Assembly (NCBI GenBank): GCA_937982565.1
Contig: CALJLN010000003.1
Coordinates: forward strand, 277,598-341,597
From: UBA2421 sp002343075
Lineage (GTDB): Bacteria; Planctomycetota; Phycisphaerae; Tepidisphaerales; Tepidisphaeraceae
DNA length: 64,000 nt
Reading direction: 5' to 3'
Under the pieces are notes generated by a model. The model saw only the letters and a program-made list of their open reading frames with translations, had not been told where the DNA came from and made no database searches. The first letter of the stretch is position 1. The number at the start of each line of letters is the position of its first letter. The position numbers and the translations under genes were made by a program. Below are positions 41,437-50,193 of the stretch, piece by piece.

Positions 41437-41690
41437 ATTCTCAGCCCGATCAATCTCGACCAGAACATCGACATCACTCTCGACAGCAAACTATTTCGCA
41501 GCGGACCCTTTGACCGCGACGCCGAAAAACCAGCTTCGCTCGATTGGAAGGCACTTGCCCACCTCGATCACGTCGGGCAGCTTTGCTGCAACCTCAGCAA
41601 CCACGGCTTTAATCATTTCATTCGGGCGGGGGTGTCGCACGACGTGTTCACCGCTCCGCAATCTGTTCGGGGTCAGAAGCGAGGCCATGA
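41380..41690 (-). pseudogene. Broken MNT-type nucleotidyltransferase between sufD and sufS
   Basis: On the minus strand PNEMIKAVVAEVAAKLP and SWFFGVAVKGSAAK, then an in-frame TAG (41493-41491), then SDVDVLVEIDRAENLIGGF, follow the order of MNT/Pol-beta-like nucleotidyltransferases (FG-x-G then SDVDVLV). The frame is interrupted by the stop and the usual C-terminal part is missing. It therefore looks like a decayed gene, perhaps of a MntA-type toxin-antitoxin pair. The remaining bases from 41050 to about 41290 show no gene. Confidence 0.6.
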
Positions 41691-41724
41691 GACCCTCCGC
41701 CGTCAGCAGTCGTGGTCCAAGCTC

Positions 41725-43071
41725 TTACAGCACATCCTCATCAAAACTGGCCAAATCCTGAATCCGCAGGTCTTGCGGAAGGCCGTGCTGTTCGGCCATG
41801 AATGTTTCAATGCGTCTTCTCACCGGCTCGACCTTGATTCGGCGGGTCACATCGGCGGCGAAAGCGTACGTTAGCAGGTGGCGCGCGGCCTCCAGGCTCA
41901 CGCCGCGGCTGCGGATGTAATACATCGCTTCATCATCCACCGGGCCGGTGGTGCTCCCGTGCGTGCACTTCACGTCGTCTGCATAAATCTCCAGCGCCGG
42001 CATCGCGTTAAACGTCGCTCGATCGCTGAGTAGCAGGCCTTTGCTGTTTTGCTTGCTGTCGGTTTTCTGCGCGTCCTTGCGGACGAGGATCTTCCCCTTA
42101 AACACAGCGGTAGCGGCGCCGTCCAGCACATGCTTATACAACTCATGGCTTGGGCAGTTCGGCATCGCGTGGTCGAGCAGCGTGTGATTGTCGCAATGCT
42201 GCTCGCCGCTGAGGATCACCAGGCCATTGAGCGTGGCATATGCACCGTCGCCAGCCATGTGGCAGATGAGGTCGTTGCGGGTCAACAGCCCGCCCAGCGT
42301 TGTTGAGTGGCTTACGAATTGCGCCCCACGATCCAGCCGCACATGTTGCACCGCGGTGTGGTAGGCGTTTCGCGATTCCTGTTGAAACTTGTTGTGGTCG
42401 ATGCGGCAGTCTTTTCCGCAGACAATCTCGGTTACAGCGTTCGTCCAGTATCGCCCGCTGTCGCCGGCATAGGTTTCGACGATTGCCACCCCAACATTGT
42501 CCTCAGCCACCACCAGCACGCGCGGGTGCGACACCGCCGGGTTGGTTGCGGGCTTTGTATTGACAAACAGCAGATGAATCACGCCTTCAAAAGTCAGGTT
42601 CCTGGCAATATGAACAATCGCACCGTCGGAAATCACGCCCGTGTTCAGGGCCACGAATGGGCTGCTTTCGATCGTCGCATGCTGACCAAGCTGCGGGCAA
42701 ATCATCTCGGCCGAGTTCTCAGCCGCCTTGGCCAGCGAACCGATTGTAACGCCGGCGCATTTTTTTCCGAGTTTGGAAAACTGCGCCGAGAAATGACCGT
42801 TGAGAAAGACCAGTTCAACCGCAGCATCTTCGCCGAAGCTGTATTTTTGAACGAGCGACTCAGCAAGTTCCGGCGATCCCGCCGCTGCGAGATCGAACGA
42901 GCCTCGAACGATGGGATTGATGTTGGTGTGCCGCCAGTCTTCATCACGGGCCCCGGGAAACCCGACCTTGTGAAATCGATTCACGCCCCGTTGGCGCAAC
43001 TCGCCCAGCCAGGCCGGACCGGCGGTCTTCAACTGCGTATCAAAATCGGTGAACTGTTTCAGATCCGTCAT
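41725..43071 (-). CDS. sufD: SufD, Fe-S scaffold complex subunit
   Basis: The 448-residue protein has the SufBD beta-helix core and an N-terminal segment with the SufD-type GFPGARDEDWRHTNINPI. Conserved C-terminal parts include LEIYADDVKCTHGSTTGPVDDEAMYYIRSRGV, with the Cys-x-His pair shared by SufB and SufD. It forms the SufBCD scaffold with the flanking genes. Spacing to sufC is 48 bases. Its protein length is normal for the family. Confidence 0.93.
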   Translation of the reverse strand: MTDLKQFTDFDTQLKTAGPAWLGELRQRGVNRFHKVGFPGARDEDWRHTNINPIVRGSFDLAAAGSPELAESLVQKYSFGEDAAVELVFLNGHFSAQFSKLGKKCAGVTIGSLAKAAENSAEMICPQLGQHATIESSPFVALNTGVISDGAIVHIARNLTFEGVIHLLFVNTKPATNPAVSHPRVLVVAEDNVGVAIVETYAGDSGRYWTNAVTEIVCGKDCRIDHNKFQQESRNAYHTAVQHVRLDRGAQFVSHSTTLGGLLTRNDLICHMAGDGAYATLNGLVILSGEQHCDNHTLLDHAMPNCPSHELYKHVLDGAATAVFKGKILVRKDAQKTDSKQNSKGLLLSDRATFNAMPALEIYADDVKCTHGSTTGPVDDEAMYYIRSRGVSLEAARHLLTYAFAADVTRRIKVEPVRRRIETFMAEQHGLPQDLRIQDLASFDEDVL

Positions 43072-43119
43072 GGTTCTCTCAGCGGTCAGTTTTGCGGTTT
43101 TGGGTCACAACACAGTTGC

Positions 43120-43890
43120 CTAAGCCGTGACAGCGACTTCCTTCTCAACCCAGTCGTAGCCCTGTTTTTCCAGCTTGAGTGCTAACTCCGGCCCGCCCGA
43201 CTTGACGATTCGGCCGTCAATCATCACATGCACGAAATCCGGTTTCATGTAATCGAGCAGCCGCTGGTAATGCGTGACGATCAGAATCCCCCGGTCGGGC
43301 CGGCGAAGGGTGTTGGCGCCGTTGGCAACCACCTTCAGGGCATCGATGTCCAGCCCGCTGTCGGTTTCGTCCATCAGGCAAAGCCGCGGATCGCACACGG
43401 CCATTTGAAACACCTCGTTTCGTTTCTTTTCGCCACCCGAAAAGCCCTCATTGATTGCGCGATTCATGAACGACGCGTCCATCTTCAGCAGCGTCATTTT
43501 CTCTTTCACGAGCTTAATCATCTCCGCGGCGTCGAGTTCCTTCAGCCCGCGGTGCTTTCGTGTCGCGTTGACGGCGGCCTTGAGGAAGTAGCTCGTGCTG
43601 ACTCCGGGAATCTCGACCGGATATTGAAACGCCAGGAAGATCCCCTCGCGGGCGCGTTCTTCCGGGTCCATGTCCAGCACATCCTTGCCTTCAAAGAGGA
43701 TTTCGCCTTGCGTCACTTCATAGACCTCGCGGCCCATGATGACGTTGGCAAGCGTGCTTTTCCCGCTGCCGTTCTTGCCCATGATGGCATGAACTTCTCC
43801 AGCGTTAATCTTGAGGTCCACGCCTTTGAGGATCTGTTTATCCTTCAGGCCGGCGTGGAGGTTGCGAACTTCAAGTAGTGGGGATGACAT
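43120..43890 (-). CDS. sufC: SufC, ATPase of the Fe-S scaffold complex
   Basis: The 256-residue ABC-type ATPase has Walker A MGKNGSGKSTLANVI, the family motif EGFSGGEKKRNEVFQMA and Walker B PRLCLMDETDSGLDIDAL, all intact. SufC drives conformational change of the SufB-SufD scaffold during cluster building. GGAAGAG five bases before ATG 43890 supports the start. A hicAB module separates the gene from sufB, which is unusual because sufBC are normally adjacent. Confidence 0.95.
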   Translation of the reverse strand: MSSPLLEVRNLHAGLKDKQILKGVDLKINAGEVHAIMGKNGSGKSTLANVIMGREVYEVTQGEILFEGKDVLDMDPEERAREGIFLAFQYPVEIPGVSTSYFLKAAVNATRKHRGLKELDAAEMIKLVKEKMTLLKMDASFMNRAINEGFSGGEKKRNEVFQMAVCDPRLCLMDETDSGLDIDALKVVANGANTLRRPDRGILIVTHYQRLLDYMKPDFVHVMIDGRIVKSGGPELALKLEKQGYDWVEKEVAVTA

Positions 43891-43940
43891 ATCAACTCTT
43901 CCTTCAAATGTTACATTCAGGAACCGCGGCTAAGCACTCT

Positions 43941-44327
43941 TCAAGCCGCGCGGCCCGCCGCAGTCGCGCTGCGCGCGCGTTTGGCAGTGTTCTTTCTGCC
44001 GTTGGATTCCTCGGTCCATCGCTGAAAGTCGCGTGTCTCGAGCCGGAGTTCCGGCAATTCGTCAAACACATCTGGTGCGAAGATTGCCTTCGAGTCGAAG
44101 CTCACTGGATCGGGAATAGATTCGCCCCGGGCGGCCAGTGATTCGACGTGTGTCGCAATCAAGTCCTTTGCCATCTCGATTGCCTGCTGCAGCGTATCTC
44201 CATGCGTTTTGGCACCATGACGCAGTTCGGGGACGCATACGTTGAAAACACTATCCTCCGGCGACCACGACACCAGATGGCTATCGCGATGGCGTACATT
44301 CGGGTCAGGCATTATCTGTTTCTTCAT
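43941..44327 (-). CDS. hicB: HicB-like antitoxin within the suf operon
   Basis: The 128-residue protein has a partial HicB core: SPEDSVFNVCVPELRHGAKTHGDTLQQAIEMAKDLIATHVESL then GESIPDP, in line with the RNase-H-like fold of HicB antitoxins. The C-terminal tail is Lys/Arg-rich (KRARSATAAGRAA) and might bind DNA. GAGGAG eight bases upstream fixes ATG 44327, which overlaps the end of the hicA remnant. The reading frame is intact although its toxin partner is dead, so it may be a leftover antitoxin or have gained a new role in the suf operon. Confidence 0.75.
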   Translation of the reverse strand: MKKQIMPDPNVRHRDSHLVSWSPEDSVFNVCVPELRHGAKTHGDTLQQAIEMAKDLIATHVESLAARGESIPDPVSFDSKAIFAPDVFDELPELRLETRDFQRWTEESNGRKNTAKRARSATAAGRAA

Positions 44328-44527
44328 GACTTCGACTCCTCGATCTTCTTACCAATCTGCTTGACCAGATAGAGTGGTGCGTCATCGCCATCACGCCCGG
44401 GCACTGTAGCAGGTTTCCATGCGCGGGGATGAAGGAACATACTGTGACTTCACTTTCCGCGTGTTGTGTCCTCTATAAATCCAGCGCGACGCAGCTCCCG
44501 CTTCACATCCCGAATCTTGATCGGCCT
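44324..44527 (-). pseudogene. hicA: hicA toxin remnant with internal TGA and no start codon
   Basis: The frame directly after sufB reads IKIRDVKRELRRAGFI, then EDTTRGK, an in-frame TGA (44452-44450), then SHSMFLHPRAWK and DDAPLYLVKQIGKKIEESKS, ending on the hicB start. This is HicA: the expected RG-SHxxx-HP motif is present but the Gly codon before Ser-His has become TGA. The expected initiator Met is ATC (Ile). Both lesions would prevent toxin production. Confidence 0.7.
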
Positions 44528-44528
44528 A

Positions 44529-46004
44529 TCATCCTACGCTCCCCTCCAAACTCACCCCGAGCAACTTCTGTGCCTCAACCGCAAACTCCATCGGCAGCTC
44601 ACGAAACACATCCTTGCAAAAACCGCTGACGATGATGTTGATGGCGTCCTCCAGGCTCAGTCCCCGGCTGCGGCAATAGAACAACTGATCTTCGCCGATT
44701 TTTGAGGTGGATGCCTCATGCTCGCAGCGGCTGCTGGTGTTGCGCACTTCGATGTAAGGCTCTGTGTGCGCGCCGCAGTAGTCGGTAAGAAGCAAGCTGT
44801 CGCACTGCGTATAGTTGCGGCTGTTTTCCGCACCTTTCATGATCTTCACGAGCCCGCGGTAGGTGTTCTGGCCGTGGCCGGCGCTGATCCCTTTGCTGAC
44901 AATCGTGCTCCGGGTGTTTTTCCCGATATGGATCATCTTGGTGCCGGTGTCGGCCTGTTGAAAATGATTCGTGAGCGCAACGCTGTAAAACTCGCCCACG
45001 CTGTTGTCGCCCTGGAGAATACAGCTCGGGTATTTCCATGTAATTGCCGAGCCTGTCTCGACTTGCGTCCATGTGATCTTGCTATTCCTGCCAGCGCATT
45101 TGCCCCGCTTGGTGACAAAGTTGTAGATCCCGCCTTTGCCGGTCTTTGTGTCGCCGGGGTACCAGTTTTGCACGGTGGAGTACTTGATCGTCGCGTCGTC
45201 GTGCGCAACCAATTCCACCACCGCCGCGTGCAGTTGGTTTTCATCCCGCTGCGGGGCGGTACAGCCTTCGAGGTAGCTCACCTGCGAGCGCTCGTCGGCG
45301 ATGATGAGGGTGCGCTCGAACTGGCCGGTGTTCTTCGCGTTGATTCGGAAGTAGGTGCTCAATTCCATCGGACAGCGGACACCCTTGGGGATGTAAACAA
45401 AGCTCCCATCCGTAAACACTGCACTGTTAAGCGTCGCGAAGTAGTTGTCGCTGTATGGCACCACACTGCCGAGATACTTCTGCACCAGTTCAGGGTGTTT
45501 GTGCACGGCTTCGCTGATGCTGCAGAAAATGATGCCGACGTCGGCAAGGGTCTTTTGAAATGTCGTCCCAACCGACACGCTATCAAACACCGCATCAACC
45601 GCGACAGGTGTGTGCCCCTTGGTTTCGATTCCCAGCAAGATCTCTCGCTCGTTGAGCGGAATGCCAAGCTTGTCGTAGGTCTCGAGAATCTCTTTCGGGA
45701 CATCATCAAGGCTCGCATACTTCCCGCCGAGCTTGGGCGCGGAGTAATAGATGGTCGATTGATAGTCGATTGGCGGATAGTTGATCTTGCCCCAGTGGTG
45801 CGGCTCTTCCAGGGTCAGCCAGTGTCGAAAAGCCTTCAGCCGCCAGTCAAGAAGCCATTGCGGTTCGTTCTTCTTCATGCTGATGAACCTGACAATGTCT
45901 TCGTTCAGGCCCGGCGGAGCCTGATCGGCCTCGACGTCGGTAATGAACCCCCACTTGTATTCCGAAGCGGCGAGTTCCTGAATCTCTTCCTGTGCGGTCG
46001 GCAT
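44529..46004 (-). CDS. sufB: SufB, Fe-S scaffold complex subunit
   Basis: The 491-residue protein has the SufB hallmarks: ASEYKWGFITDVEADQAPPGLNEDI at the N-terminus, GVRCPMELSTYFRINAKNTGQFERTLI, the cluster-binding region EGCTAPQRDENQLHAAVVEL and the C-terminal ISAGHGQNTYRGLVKIMKG and CEHEASTSKIGEDQLFYCRSRGL. It builds nascent Fe-S clusters with SufC and SufD. The gene follows the A-type carrier by about 128 bases and is the third gene of the operon. Confidence 0.95.
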   Translation of the reverse strand: MPTAQEEIQELAASEYKWGFITDVEADQAPPGLNEDIVRFISMKKNEPQWLLDWRLKAFRHWLTLEEPHHWGKINYPPIDYQSTIYYSAPKLGGKYASLDDVPKEILETYDKLGIPLNEREILLGIETKGHTPVAVDAVFDSVSVGTTFQKTLADVGIIFCSISEAVHKHPELVQKYLGSVVPYSDNYFATLNSAVFTDGSFVYIPKGVRCPMELSTYFRINAKNTGQFERTLIIADERSQVSYLEGCTAPQRDENQLHAAVVELVAHDDATIKYSTVQNWYPGDTKTGKGGIYNFVTKRGKCAGRNSKITWTQVETGSAITWKYPSCILQGDNSVGEFYSVALTNHFQQADTGTKMIHIGKNTRSTIVSKGISAGHGQNTYRGLVKIMKGAENSRNYTQCDSLLLTDYCGAHTEPYIEVRNTSSRCEHEASTSKIGEDQLFYCRSRGLSLEDAINIIVSGFCKDVFRELPMEFAVEAQKLLGVSLEGSVG

Positions 46005-46132
46005 GAGTGCCCTTCAACGGGGTAAAGCAAAAACAAGTCTACAAAAACATCAGGCCACGATGTCGCGTCAACCAGCGATGCTCGCGGCGCACGGCATCGC
46101 GGAACGATCGTAATGATGCTGCTACAACTCGT

Positions 46133-46468
46133 TCAGGCTTGGAAACTACTTCCACAGCCGCAGGACGACGTTGCGTTCGGGTTCTTGAATACAAACCCTC
46201 TGCCGCGCACTTCGTCCTTAAAGTCAATCTCGGTGCCATCGAGATACAGCAAGCTCTTGGTATCACAGACGATGCGCACGCCGTGCGATTCGAGCATTTC
46301 ATCGTTTTCGGTTGGGGCTTCCTCGGTGAGGTCGAGCATGTAAGTAAAGCCGGAGCATCCACCGCCTTGCACGCCGACGCGTAGTCGGGTGTTTTCCTCG
46401 GGAAGGTTTTGATCCTTGATGATGCTCTTGATTTCCTTGGCAGCCGTCTCGCTAAGCAAAATGGCCAT
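46133..46468 (-). CDS. sufA: A-type Fe-S carrier (SufA/ErpA-like)
   Basis: The 111-residue protein has the three conserved cysteines of the A-type carriers in GGGCSGFTYMLDL and SSCGCGSSF, and the segment SLLYLDGTEIDFKDE. Such proteins receive clusters from SufBCD and pass them on. AAAGGAG eight bases before ATG 46468 selects this start over an upstream ATG at 46474. It lies between the Rrf2 regulator and sufB. Confidence 0.9.
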   Translation of the reverse strand: MAILLSETAAKEIKSIIKDQNLPEENTRLRVGVQGGGCSGFTYMLDLTEEAPTENDEMLESHGVRIVCDTKSLLYLDGTEIDFKDEVRGRGFVFKNPNATSSCGCGSSFQA

Positions 46469-46509
46469 GTGCAAACTCCTTTGTGGTTGATAGACACTGT
46501 TGATCGATG

Positions 46510-46986
46510 CTATTGAGCGACAAGCACTTCTCTGAGCTTCCGTTCGATGCCGATGGACTCCACCGGCACATCAATTCGCCTGCCGGGAATGATCAGGTCT
46601 GACAGTAAAATTTGTCCTAAGACGCCTTCAAGTCTCCGATGCAGCGCCAGCAATACTGGGGCTGTCGGCAAAATCTCTGAGTCACGCCTGTGGCTTGCCG
46701 TCGACGGGGCGGGGCGGTCACCCAACTCGGCCCGTCGAAGCATGCGCATGAGGGCGGCGAGCGAGACATCGGACAAGTCAACTGCCAGGCGATATCCGCC
46801 TCGCATGCCTCGCTCACTACCCAACAGCCCTCGCTGGTGGAGGCACTTCAAAATCTTGCACACCAGCGCCGCCGGCAGGTTGAATGCCTCGGCGATCTCT
46901 CTCGCGGATGATTTTCCGCTGGGGCTTTGGGCAATGTGCATCAGGCCAAGCAGGGCGTATTCAGTCATTTTGCCGAACCGGAGCAT
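46510..46986 (-). CDS. Rrf2-family regulator of the suf operon, lacking the Fe-S cysteines
   Basis: The 158-residue protein has the Rrf2 winged helix (MTEYALLGLMHIAQS, AREIAEAFNLPAALVCKILKCLHQRGLL, GMRGGYRLA). It is the first gene of the suf operon, the place of SufR or IscR. IscR and SufR hold an Fe-S cluster by three Cys in the loop after the wing; here that loop (LRRAELGDRPAPSTASHRRDS) has none. Either cluster sensing is lost or another signal is read. The promoter 46996-47024 lies immediately upstream, with a GGAC/GTCC dyad between its boxes. Confidence 0.85.
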   Translation of the reverse strand: MLRFGKMTEYALLGLMHIAQSPSGKSSAREIAEAFNLPAALVCKILKCLHQRGLLGSERGMRGGYRLAVDLSDVSLAALMRMLRRAELGDRPAPSTASHRRDSEILPTAPVLLALHRRLEGVLGQILLSDLIIPGRRIDVPVESIGIERKLREVLVAQ

Positions 46987-46995
46987 CGAGAATCA

Positions 46996-47024
46996 AATAT
47001 AGGACTATGAATGTCCCATTTCAA
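46996..47024 (-). promoter_or_regulatory. Promoter of the suf operon with an operator-like dyad
   Basis: TTGAAA (47024-47019) and TATATT (47001-46996) are 17 bases apart on the minus strand, 10 bases before the Rrf2 start. Between them GGGACATTCATAGTCC contains an imperfect GGAC/GTCC dyad, a likely Rrf2 site. The very short distance to the ATG predicts a leaderless or nearly leaderless transcript. Confidence 0.65.
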
Positions 47025-47160
47025 GTTTGCCTAATTTTTCTCCCGCCGCTGAAACCGCCGATAGGTTGTTCGAGTATATTAGGTCTGCAGGCTACTTACT
47101 GCCCTCGATATGGGGCGGGCTTGCAGGTTGCACCAGAATAGAACGGCTTGATACAACCGC

Positions 47161-48588
47161 ATGACTGACACCATCATCATTTTCGGCTGGCTCTGCGTTG
47201 TCATCTTCGGGTTGACGGTTGCAATTCCTTACCTACGCGGCACTTCTGACCTGATGACGACCTGGAATCTGTTCATGGTCGGTGCCATGAACTTCGTCGG
47301 TTTCGCCGCGGTGCAGAGCGGGTATGGCATCTATTCTTACGGACTGTTTGAGTCGGACGAGTATGTGAAGCTGATGCTGGGGACGGTGGCGTTCTTTATC
47401 CCGCTTTATCTTGTCTACTACCGAACGCGCCTTCCGGGGAAAGTGGCGTCGAGGACGCTGAGAAAATGGCCGGAATATCGAGGCGCGGCGCTGTATCCGA
47501 TCCTCGCGATTTCGGTGGGGATTATGATTTTCGGGCTGGCCGCGCCCAATGTGCAGTTTCTGGGACAGCTGGTGCTGATCGTCGGCCCGTCGGCGGGCAT
47601 CATAGCGACGGCGGTCTGTTTTCGCGCCTGGTGGAACAACCGGCTGAGCGGGCTTCTCCTGGTGTTGACGTTTGCCATCCTCGCAGTGGCCGCGGTGGCG
47701 TCGGTCAGCAACACGACGGGGCGACGGCCTCTGCTCTCGGCGCTAGTTGTGCTCCCATTTTGCCTATATTGGCTGTCCTACCGCTATCGCCCCAAAGTCT
47801 ACACCGTGCTTCCCATTGCGCTCGCCGGGTTTGGCGTGATGCTGATGATGGCCGGGTATAGCACCATCCGGCACCGTTACAACTCAGAGCAGGTCAACGT
47901 CGCCGACCGAACCCCGATCGAGACGGCTGTTGAGAGTCTGCAACTCTTGCCCACGGCCATCCTCGAACTCAATACGATCGCCACTGTTTTTGGAGGCGAC
48001 TCGATGGAGGCTTCGCTGGTCGCCATTCAGTACTATACCAAAGTGGCACCGCCGGTACCGTTTCATACTGTCAAATACGTGTTTGCCAATCCATTCCCGC
48101 GCGCGTGGTGGCCGGACACCTGGGGCGAAAAACCTCTGGCACTGGGAGAGACACTGCCACGCGATATCGGGGTGTGGACGAGACGTGGTTATGTCAACTG
48201 GGGCCCTGGCATTCCGGGCCACGGCTTTCATGAGGGTGGGTACCTCATGCTGGTGCTTTACGGCGTGCTGGTCGCGTTTGCACTGCGTTACATGGATGAA
48301 TTGCTCCTTCGCCAGCCGGACAATCCTTACTATCTGGGTATGGTGGCGGCGGCAAGTTCGCAGATCATCGCATACTCGCGCGGCGACATCGGACTGTTTA
48401 CCGTCATGGTAATTGGAGCAATGCTTACCGGGCTGATCATCCGCTGGGTTGGCGCGCTGATCACCGGCTACGGCTTGGTGTATCCGACCGACCGCGAGCG
48501 AGCCGCCATGCTTCAGCCGGCGGCGGTGCCTCAGTCCGATCCCGACTTCGCCGAAGCCCGAGGCGGATTTGCCGCCATGCAGAATTGA
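47161..48588 (+). CDS. Polytopic membrane protein, oligosaccharide polymerase-like
   Basis: This 475-residue protein has about ten to twelve membrane segments and a large loop near residues 265-375 (TPIETAVESLQLLPTAI to GPGIPGHGFHEGGYLML). The general layout, with a big periplasmic loop followed by a conserved-looking GHGFHEGG, resembles O-antigen polymerase/Wzy-like proteins. It would act on lipid-linked oligosaccharides at the cell surface. It stands alone: the suf operon reads away on the left and nhaA converges on the right. The family assignment is tentative. Confidence 0.6.
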   Translation: MTDTIIIFGWLCVVIFGLTVAIPYLRGTSDLMTTWNLFMVGAMNFVGFAAVQSGYGIYSYGLFESDEYVKLMLGTVAFFIPLYLVYYRTRLPGKVASRTLRKWPEYRGAALYPILAISVGIMIFGLAAPNVQFLGQLVLIVGPSAGIIATAVCFRAWWNNRLSGLLLVLTFAILAVAAVASVSNTTGRRPLLSALVVLPFCLYWLSYRYRPKVYTVLPIALAGFGVMLMMAGYSTIRHRYNSEQVNVADRTPIETAVESLQLLPTAILELNTIATVFGGDSMEASLVAIQYYTKVAPPVPFHTVKYVFANPFPRAWWPDTWGEKPLALGETLPRDIGVWTRRGYVNWGPGIPGHGFHEGGYLMLVLYGVLVAFALRYMDELLLRQPDNPYYLGMVAAASSQIIAYSRGDIGLFTVMVIGAMLTGLIIRWVGALITGYGLVYPTDRERAAMLQPAAVPQSDPDFAEARGGFAAMQN

Positions 48589-48635
48589 TGCAGGACTATT
48601 CGCGCAAAGCTGACCGGGCCGCCTTCTCGCGGCTT

Positions 48636-49973
48636 TCAGTTTGCTTTCTTGCACGTCGCGATGAATACCCCGCCAATGACGCCTGCCAGCAGCGACGCGC
48701 CCATGATTCCCACTTTGCTCGCCGTCAGCAAGTCTGGGGTGCCGGGGTAAGCCAGATTGGCCACGAACAATGACATCGTAAACCCGATGCCGCAGAGGAA
48801 CGAGACGCCGATCAACTGTTTCACGGTGCCACCCGACGGCAGGCTGCTCATGCCGCTCTTGATCGCCAAAAGAGAGAAAAGCAGGATGCCAACCGGCTTT
48901 CCGACGAACAACCCGAGCAGCACGCCCCAGGTCACCGGGTCATAAAGTGCCGCAGTGCCGCTGGAACGTAGATCGACGCCCGCATTCGCAAGCGCAAAAA
49001 TGGGAACGATGATAAACGCTACCGGACGTAGCAGGGCGTGTTCGACAAGAGCGAGCGGGGTCTGCACCGCCTGCGAGACCTCTTCAAGAGATTTGATCGA
49101 GTAGCTTTGTGCGTCGGTAATCGTATCCGGTGTGTTCACCGACTCGCGCTCGAACTTTTCAAGCATCTTTCTCGAATAGTCCACAAAAGCGTCTTCATTG
49201 ATCAGCCGCGATGCGGGAATGGTAAACGCCAGCAACACCCCCGCGATCGTGGCATGCACACCGCTGGCCAGGGTTGCGATCCAGAGGCCGATTCCAATCA
49301 AGATATAGGGTAATGGACGGTGGACCGACAAAACATTCAGCCCGATCAGCAGCACAAGAAATCCTCCCGCAACTGCCAGGGCCGGGAGTGAAATCTGGCT
49401 CGTATAAAAAAGTGCGATGACCAACACCGCGCCGAGGTCGTCAACAATCGCAATCGCAAGCAGAAAGATCTTGACGCTTGTCGGCACCGATTTTCCGACC
49501 AACGCCAGCACGCCGACGGCAAAGGCGATATCGGTCGCCATGGGGATGCCCCAGCCGTGCATGCCGGGTTTGTTGAAGTTAATGGCAATAAAAATCCCCG
49601 CGGGGACGACCATGCCCCCGATCGCCGCGGCAATCGGCAGCGATGCGCGCCGCACCGAAGCCAGCTCGCCAATCAAAATCTCTCGCTTTATCTCCAATCC
49701 CACGAGCAGGAAGAAGATGACCATCAGGCCGTCGTTCACCCAGTGTTCAAGCGAGAGCTTGAAGGAATACTCGCCGAAGCCGATGGCGAGCTTGGTGTGC
49801 CAGAAATGTGCGTAGCTGTCACCCCACGGCGAGTTGGCCCAGACCAGTGCCGCAAAGGCACAGACAACAAGCATGATCCCCCCGGCAGATTCCGCGGCAA
49901 GGAACGCCTGCACGGGCTGCAGCAAGGGCGAAAGCTTGGATGGCTTGATCGGAGTTTTGATATCACCTGTCAT
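48636..49973 (-). CDS. nhaA: Na+/H+ antiporter NhaA
   Basis: The 445-residue membrane protein matches NhaA throughout. It has the N-terminal FLAAESAGGIMLVVCAFAAL, WVNDGLMVIFFLLVGLEIKREIL, the ion-binding segment MATDIAFAVGVLALVG followed by AIAIVDDLGAVLVIALFYT with the two adjacent Asp residues, and GIGFTMSLFVANLAY near the end. It exports Na+ in exchange for protons for pH and salt balance. It is longer than the E. coli protein by a soluble loop around residues 250-290. It appears to be a single-gene unit. Confidence 0.95.
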   Translation of the reverse strand: MTGDIKTPIKPSKLSPLLQPVQAFLAAESAGGIMLVVCAFAALVWANSPWGDSYAHFWHTKLAIGFGEYSFKLSLEHWVNDGLMVIFFLLVGLEIKREILIGELASVRRASLPIAAAIGGMVVPAGIFIAINFNKPGMHGWGIPMATDIAFAVGVLALVGKSVPTSVKIFLLAIAIVDDLGAVLVIALFYTSQISLPALAVAGGFLVLLIGLNVLSVHRPLPYILIGIGLWIATLASGVHATIAGVLLAFTIPASRLINEDAFVDYSRKMLEKFERESVNTPDTITDAQSYSIKSLEEVSQAVQTPLALVEHALLRPVAFIIVPIFALANAGVDLRSSGTAALYDPVTWGVLLGLFVGKPVGILLFSLLAIKSGMSSLPSGGTVKQLIGVSFLCGIGFTMSLFVANLAYPGTPDLLTASKVGIMGASLLAGVIGGVFIATCKKAN

Positions 49974-50193
49974 GGTGGGCGAACATTACCTTTGAAGTGA
50001 GCCGAGCGAAAGCATGAGTGACTGCAATTGCCACATTTACCGGCCAGCAATCAACGGCCGCCGTGGTCAGCCTGGAATTGAGAACCAGCCTGGCGGGCAT
50101 GCGGCGGCGCGGTCGTTGCGCCCCCGTTTGGGGTTTGCAGCTTCATCAGCTTCCTTACACATACACGCGCGTCGAGCTGCAGCCAAGTTCCCC
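49974..50193. other. Intergenic region between higA and nhaA
   Basis: Nothing gene-like was seen in these 220 bases. The nhaA promoter should lie in the left part, but no clear boxes stand out. Confidence 0.4.

Noticed and set aside
44450..44452. TGA in hicA as selenocysteine or other recoding
   Set aside because: The residue at this place in HicA is Gly, not Cys. There is no SECIS-like hairpin, and the start codon is also lost.
44718..46025. A 435-residue forward open frame
   Set aside because: It is antisense to sufB, which is certain.
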